A stretch of DNA of 64,000 nucleotides from Marivita geojedonensis. GTDB lineage: Bacteria; Pseudomonadota; Alphaproteobacteria; Rhodobacterales; Rhodobacteraceae. Position 1 is the stretch's first letter. The number at the start of each line of letters is the position of its first letter. Positions 61,258-64,000 of the stretch are shown here, piece after piece. The translations under genes and the position numbers were made by a program. Location of the stretch: NCBI RefSeq assembly GCF_002115805.1, contig NZ_JFKC01000004.1:1-64000 (forward strand), given 5' to 3'. Under the pieces are notes generated by a model. It saw only the letters and a program-made list of their open reading frames with translations, was not told where the DNA came from and ran no database searches.

Positions 61258-62638
61258 TCTCGCCATTATCGGGGCCGGTCCGGCTGGTATGGCCGCCGCA
61301 GCCGAGGCTGCCGCTGCTGGCCTGAGTGTGGCACTGTTGGATGAGCAATCACGCGCTGGCGGGCAGATCTACCGCGATGTCGACCGTGTTACCAAGGATC
61401 GTACCGATATTCTCGGCGCGGATTACACCTATGGAAAGACGCTGACAGCCGGGCTGGCGCACGAGTTGGTGACACACATCGCCGGGGCCGTGGTCTGGGC
61501 GATAGAGGACGGTTTCCGTATTTCGTTCACAAAGGATGGCAAAGGCGCACAGCTGTCTGCCGAAAGGGTTCTCTTGGCGACAGGTGCGCTGGAACGCCCG
61601 ATGCCGGTTCCCGGCTGGACCCTGCCGGGGGTCATGACGGCAGGCGCTGGGCAGATCCTGCTGAAACAGTCCGGCGTTCTGGCGCGAAAGGGAGTTCTCG
61701 TTGGAGCCGGTCCGCTTCTCTACCTGATTGCTGCACAGATGGTGAGGGCCGGTACGCCACCGGCCGCCTTGGTCGAAACTCAGACGAAGGCGAACATGGC
61801 CGTGGCCATGCGCCATCTGGGTGGCGCGCTGCGAGGCTGGCGATATCTGCTCAAGGGGCTGTCGATGCTGGCCGAGATCCGGCGCGCCGGTGTGCCTCGG
61901 TATGTCGGGGCATCCGAGATCAGTATCGACGGGCAGTCCAAGGCGGAAGCAGTGTGTTTCACCCAAGGTGGGACACGCCACCGGATCGATTGCGACACCG
62001 TCTTCATTCATCACGGGGTCGTACCCAATACCCAGGCCGCGCGCTCACTTGGCGTGACGCATCGCTGGAGCGACATGCAGGCCTGTTTCGTGCCGGTCCT
62101 TGACGCCTGGGGGCAAAGCAATCTGGACCGTGTCTTTGTCGCAGGCGATGGCGGCGGAATTGGAGGTGCCAAAGCCGCAGAACATGCCGGTCGTCTGTCT
62201 GCGCTCCGGATTGCAGAGATCGCCGGGCGGCTGACCGAAGGAGAACGGGATCGAAAAGCTGCACCCTTCAGAGCCGCGCTTGCAAAGGAACGTGCTGCGC
62301 GGCCGTTCCTCGATAGCGCCTATCCGCCCTATGCAGAGGCGCTGTCACCGTCAGACGCAACTATTGTCTGTCGGTGTGAGGAAGTCACCGCCGGCGATAT
62401 CCGGGGTTACGCGAAACTGGGTTGCCTTGGTCCGAACCAGACCAAGGCGTTTGGTCGAGCCGGAATGGGCCCCTGTCAGGGCCGCTACTGCGGTCTGACG
62501 GTGACTGCGCTGCTGGCAGAAGCCAACGCGCAGTCCCCTGATGCGACGGGCTATTATCGCATCAGGCCGCCGCTGAAGCCGGTCACGCTTGGAGAGCTTG
62601 CCGCGATGGAGACATCAGAGGCGACTGCCGCCGAATAG
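61244..62638 (+). CDS. FAD/NAD(P)-binding oxidoreductase subunit with BFD-like [2Fe-2S] domain (HcnB/LhpE/OoxA-like)
   Basis: A 464-residue flavoprotein. The FAD motif YDLAIIGAGPAGMAAA starts at residue 4, a second Rossmann motif VLVGAGPLLYLIA comes at about 145-160, and the C-terminus holds a BFD-like [2Fe-2S] site (CRCEEV...GPCQGRYCG). It resembles the large subunit of opine oxidases and D-hydroxyproline dehydrogenase. It would complete the dehydrogenase with the DAO and [2Fe-2S] subunits. It is the last gene of the TRAP-linked operon. Confidence 0.9.
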   Translation: MQTYDLAIIGAGPAGMAAAAEAAAAGLSVALLDEQSRAGGQIYRDVDRVTKDRTDILGADYTYGKTLTAGLAHELVTHIAGAVVWAIEDGFRISFTKDGKGAQLSAERVLLATGALERPMPVPGWTLPGVMTAGAGQILLKQSGVLARKGVLVGAGPLLYLIAAQMVRAGTPPAALVETQTKANMAVAMRHLGGALRGWRYLLKGLSMLAEIRRAGVPRYVGASEISIDGQSKAEAVCFTQGGTRHRIDCDTVFIHHGVVPNTQAARSLGVTHRWSDMQACFVPVLDAWGQSNLDRVFVAGDGGGIGGAKAAEHAGRLSALRIAEIAGRLTEGERDRKAAPFRAALAKERAARPFLDSAYPPYAEALSPSDATIVCRCEEVTAGDIRGYAKLGCLGPNQTKAFGRAGMGPCQGRYCGLTVTALLAEANAQSPDATGYYRIRPPLKPVTLGELAAMETSEATAAE

Positions 62639-62776
62639 GCCGGGGGCAGGCCGACCGTCTTCACGTTTGCGAGGATTTCAGACGCGGCTGTGTCACGCCG
62701 CGGTCTTGACGTGCACACACGCCTTGCTGGTTGGTCCAGACTGCCGGACATGCACGTGTCATGTTAAAGAGGAATG

Positions 62777-62853
<77 letters not shown>

Positions 62854-63021
62854 AGACCGCCGCGTGAGTACGGGCGACGCCGCGTGGCGTCAAGGGCTAA
62901 TCTTGCGTTTTTGGCGGTTCTCGGTCCGGTTTGCACGTGCAGTGTCACAACGCTTGCCCGAGGTCGCGGACGCATCGGCGCGTCCGCGAATTTCAGTCGG
63001 TTGAAAATCAGCCGATTGCGA

Positions 63022-64000
63022 TTATTTGACGATTTTTTCGTCCTTGACGAACATGTTTGCCCACGCCCGGTCGATCAGTTCCGGTGTCATCTTGTAGGGC
63101 CAGCCTTCGAAGTCACAGACCGCGATCATCTGGTCGATCAGGAAGACCGGCTGATAGTTCGCGTACACGTTCTTGATCGTCGGATACTTGGTTTTCAGAA
63201 GATGAATCAGCGACTTTTCACACAGCTGCATCTTCTTCTTTTTCGCCACCATCGAGAAGATCTTGAGGAAGTTCTGCTGATCCGGCCCGTCGATCTTGAT
63301 CTTGAAGAAGATCCGGCGCAGGGCGGCCTGGTCGAAGATTTCGTTCGGGTGGAAGTTGGTCGAGAAGATCACCAGAGTGTCGAACGGCACTTCGAATTTT
63401 TCGCCCGACTGAAGCGCAAGGATATCGCGCGATTCCTCGAGAGGGACAATCCAGCGGTTGACCAGTTTCTGCGGTGGTTCGGCCTGGCGGCCAAGGTCGT
63501 CCACGATGAAGATGCCGCCGGTGGACTTCAGCTGAAGCGGCGCCTGATAGGTGCGGGCGGTCGGGTTGTAGACCAGATCGAGCATGTCGAGTGACAGTTC
63601 ACCGCCCGTGATCACCGTTGGCCGTGCGCAGAGCACGTAACGCGTGTCGAACCGGTTGGTCAGACGCAGCCCGCTCGAGGCTGCCGCGCTTTCTGCCGCG
63701 CTGTGGACGATCGGGTCGTAAACCGTGATCACCTGACCAGCATATTCGATCGCATGCGGGATGTAGATCTTGTCTCCCATGGCGTCGCGGATACCGTTCG
63801 AGATCGATGATTTGCCGTTCCCCGGAGGCCCGTACATCAGGATCGACCGGCCCGCGCCGACGGCGGGGCCGAGGTTATCCAGAAGGTCAGGCGGAAGGAT
63901 CAGGTGGCCCATCGCATCTGTCAGCTGCTGGCGCGAGATGTGAATGTTGCGGATCGATTGGCGTTTGACCTGTTCGGCATAGATCAGAAGAGGTACGGGC
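63022..64000 (-). CDS. AAA+ ATPase (partial, 5' end beyond the window)
   Basis: At least 325 residues are encoded. An ATG exists at 63912, but the frame stays open with coding character to the window edge (RNIHISRQQLTDAM just before it), so the true start is beyond 64000. It has Walker A GPPGNGKSS and Walker B IFIVDDLG, then a sensor-type FSTNFHP and Arg-rich RRIFFKIKI. It resembles MoxR-like or unknown AAA ATPases that are common in this bacterial group. The function is not assigned. Confidence 0.85.
   Translation of the reverse strand, partial: PVPLLIYAEQVKRQSIRNIHISRQQLTDAMGHLILPPDLLDNLGPAVGAGRSILMYGPPGNGKSSISNGIRDAMGDKIYIPHAIEYAGQVITVYDPIVHSAAESAAASSGLRLTNRFDTRYVLCARPTVITGGELSLDMLDLVYNPTARTYQAPLQLKSTGGIFIVDDLGRQAEPPQKLVNRWIVPLEESRDILALQSGEKFEVPFDTLVIFSTNFHPNEIFDQAALRRIFFKIKIDGPDQQNFLKIFSMVAKKKKMQLCEKSLIHLLKTKYPTIKNVYANYQPVFLIDQMIAVCDFEGWPYKMTPELIDRAWANMFVKDEKIVK

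Overview
The window is GC-rich chromosomal DNA that most resembles a marine Rhodobacteraceae (Roseobacter-group) alphaproteobacterium. The assignment rests on protein content: two TRAP transporter systems, many LysR regulators, a complete paaABCDE/paaZ/paaK/paaI set with a PaaX repressor, the galBCD aromatic-acid module, an assimilatory nitrate operon with an ANTAR regulator, and a BMP-type nucleobase ABC transporter. No taxonomic marker gene such as rRNA is present, so this is an inference. Genes are densely packed with many ATGA/TGATG overlaps. No insertion sequence, integrase or CRISPR array was seen.

Layout. 0.4-7.3 kb: a catabolic cluster of a creatinase-like M24 protein, a carbon-nitrogen hydrolase, an AA_synth (DUF1185) protein, an alpha/beta hydrolase, a flavin-reductase stub, a luciferase-like monooxygenase and an aldehyde dehydrogenase, with a divergent LysR. 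7.4-17.1 kb: a seven-gene operon (enolase-superfamily enzyme, D-amino-acid-dehydrogenase-like protein, TRAP DctPQM, BASS-like carrier, ThDP enzyme) and a divergent LysR plus Asp/Glu racemase. 17.2-24.7 kb: nitrate assimilation operon nasT-(nrtA)-nrtB-(nrtD/nirB)-nirD-nasA-ybiB-like-cobA, damaged by apparent deletions. 24.8-29.1 kb: a second AA_synth gene with an MFS carrier and an NTF2-like protein, facing a LuxR-GAF-TolB-like-TPR regulator. 29.2-32.4 kb: aldo/keto reductase, AraC regulator, quinone-reductase-like dehydrogenase. 32.4-36.3 kb: an orphan PAAR protein, mtnA and a class II aldolase (probable dihydroxyacetone-phosphate shunt) and lrgAB. 36.3-40.0 kb: galBCD with a LysR regulator that has two DNA-binding domains. 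40.0-47.2 kb: cytosine-deaminase-like enzyme, BMP-type ABC transporter and amidase. 47.5-55.8 kb: phenylacetate catabolism. 55.9-62.6 kb: a LysR, TRAP transporter and three-subunit flavin/iron-sulfur dehydrogenase. 62.8-64 kb: tRNA-Met and an AAA ATPase cut by the window end.

The most unusual observation is a set of apparent deletion scars. ABC-ATPase nrtD is fused in frame to the C-terminal half of nitrite reductase nirB. nrtA is reduced to its last ~30 codons. A flavin reductase is reduced to a 32-codon stub with a perfect Shine-Dalgarno. Two further unexplained stubs flank mtnA. These are either real genome erosion or assembly collapse, and need read-level checking. The best candidate for an undescribed pathway is the AA_synth-centred cluster at 0.4-7.3 kb, in which the M24 protein has lost all canonical metal ligands. 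The window has a second AA_synth locus with its own transporter and regulator.
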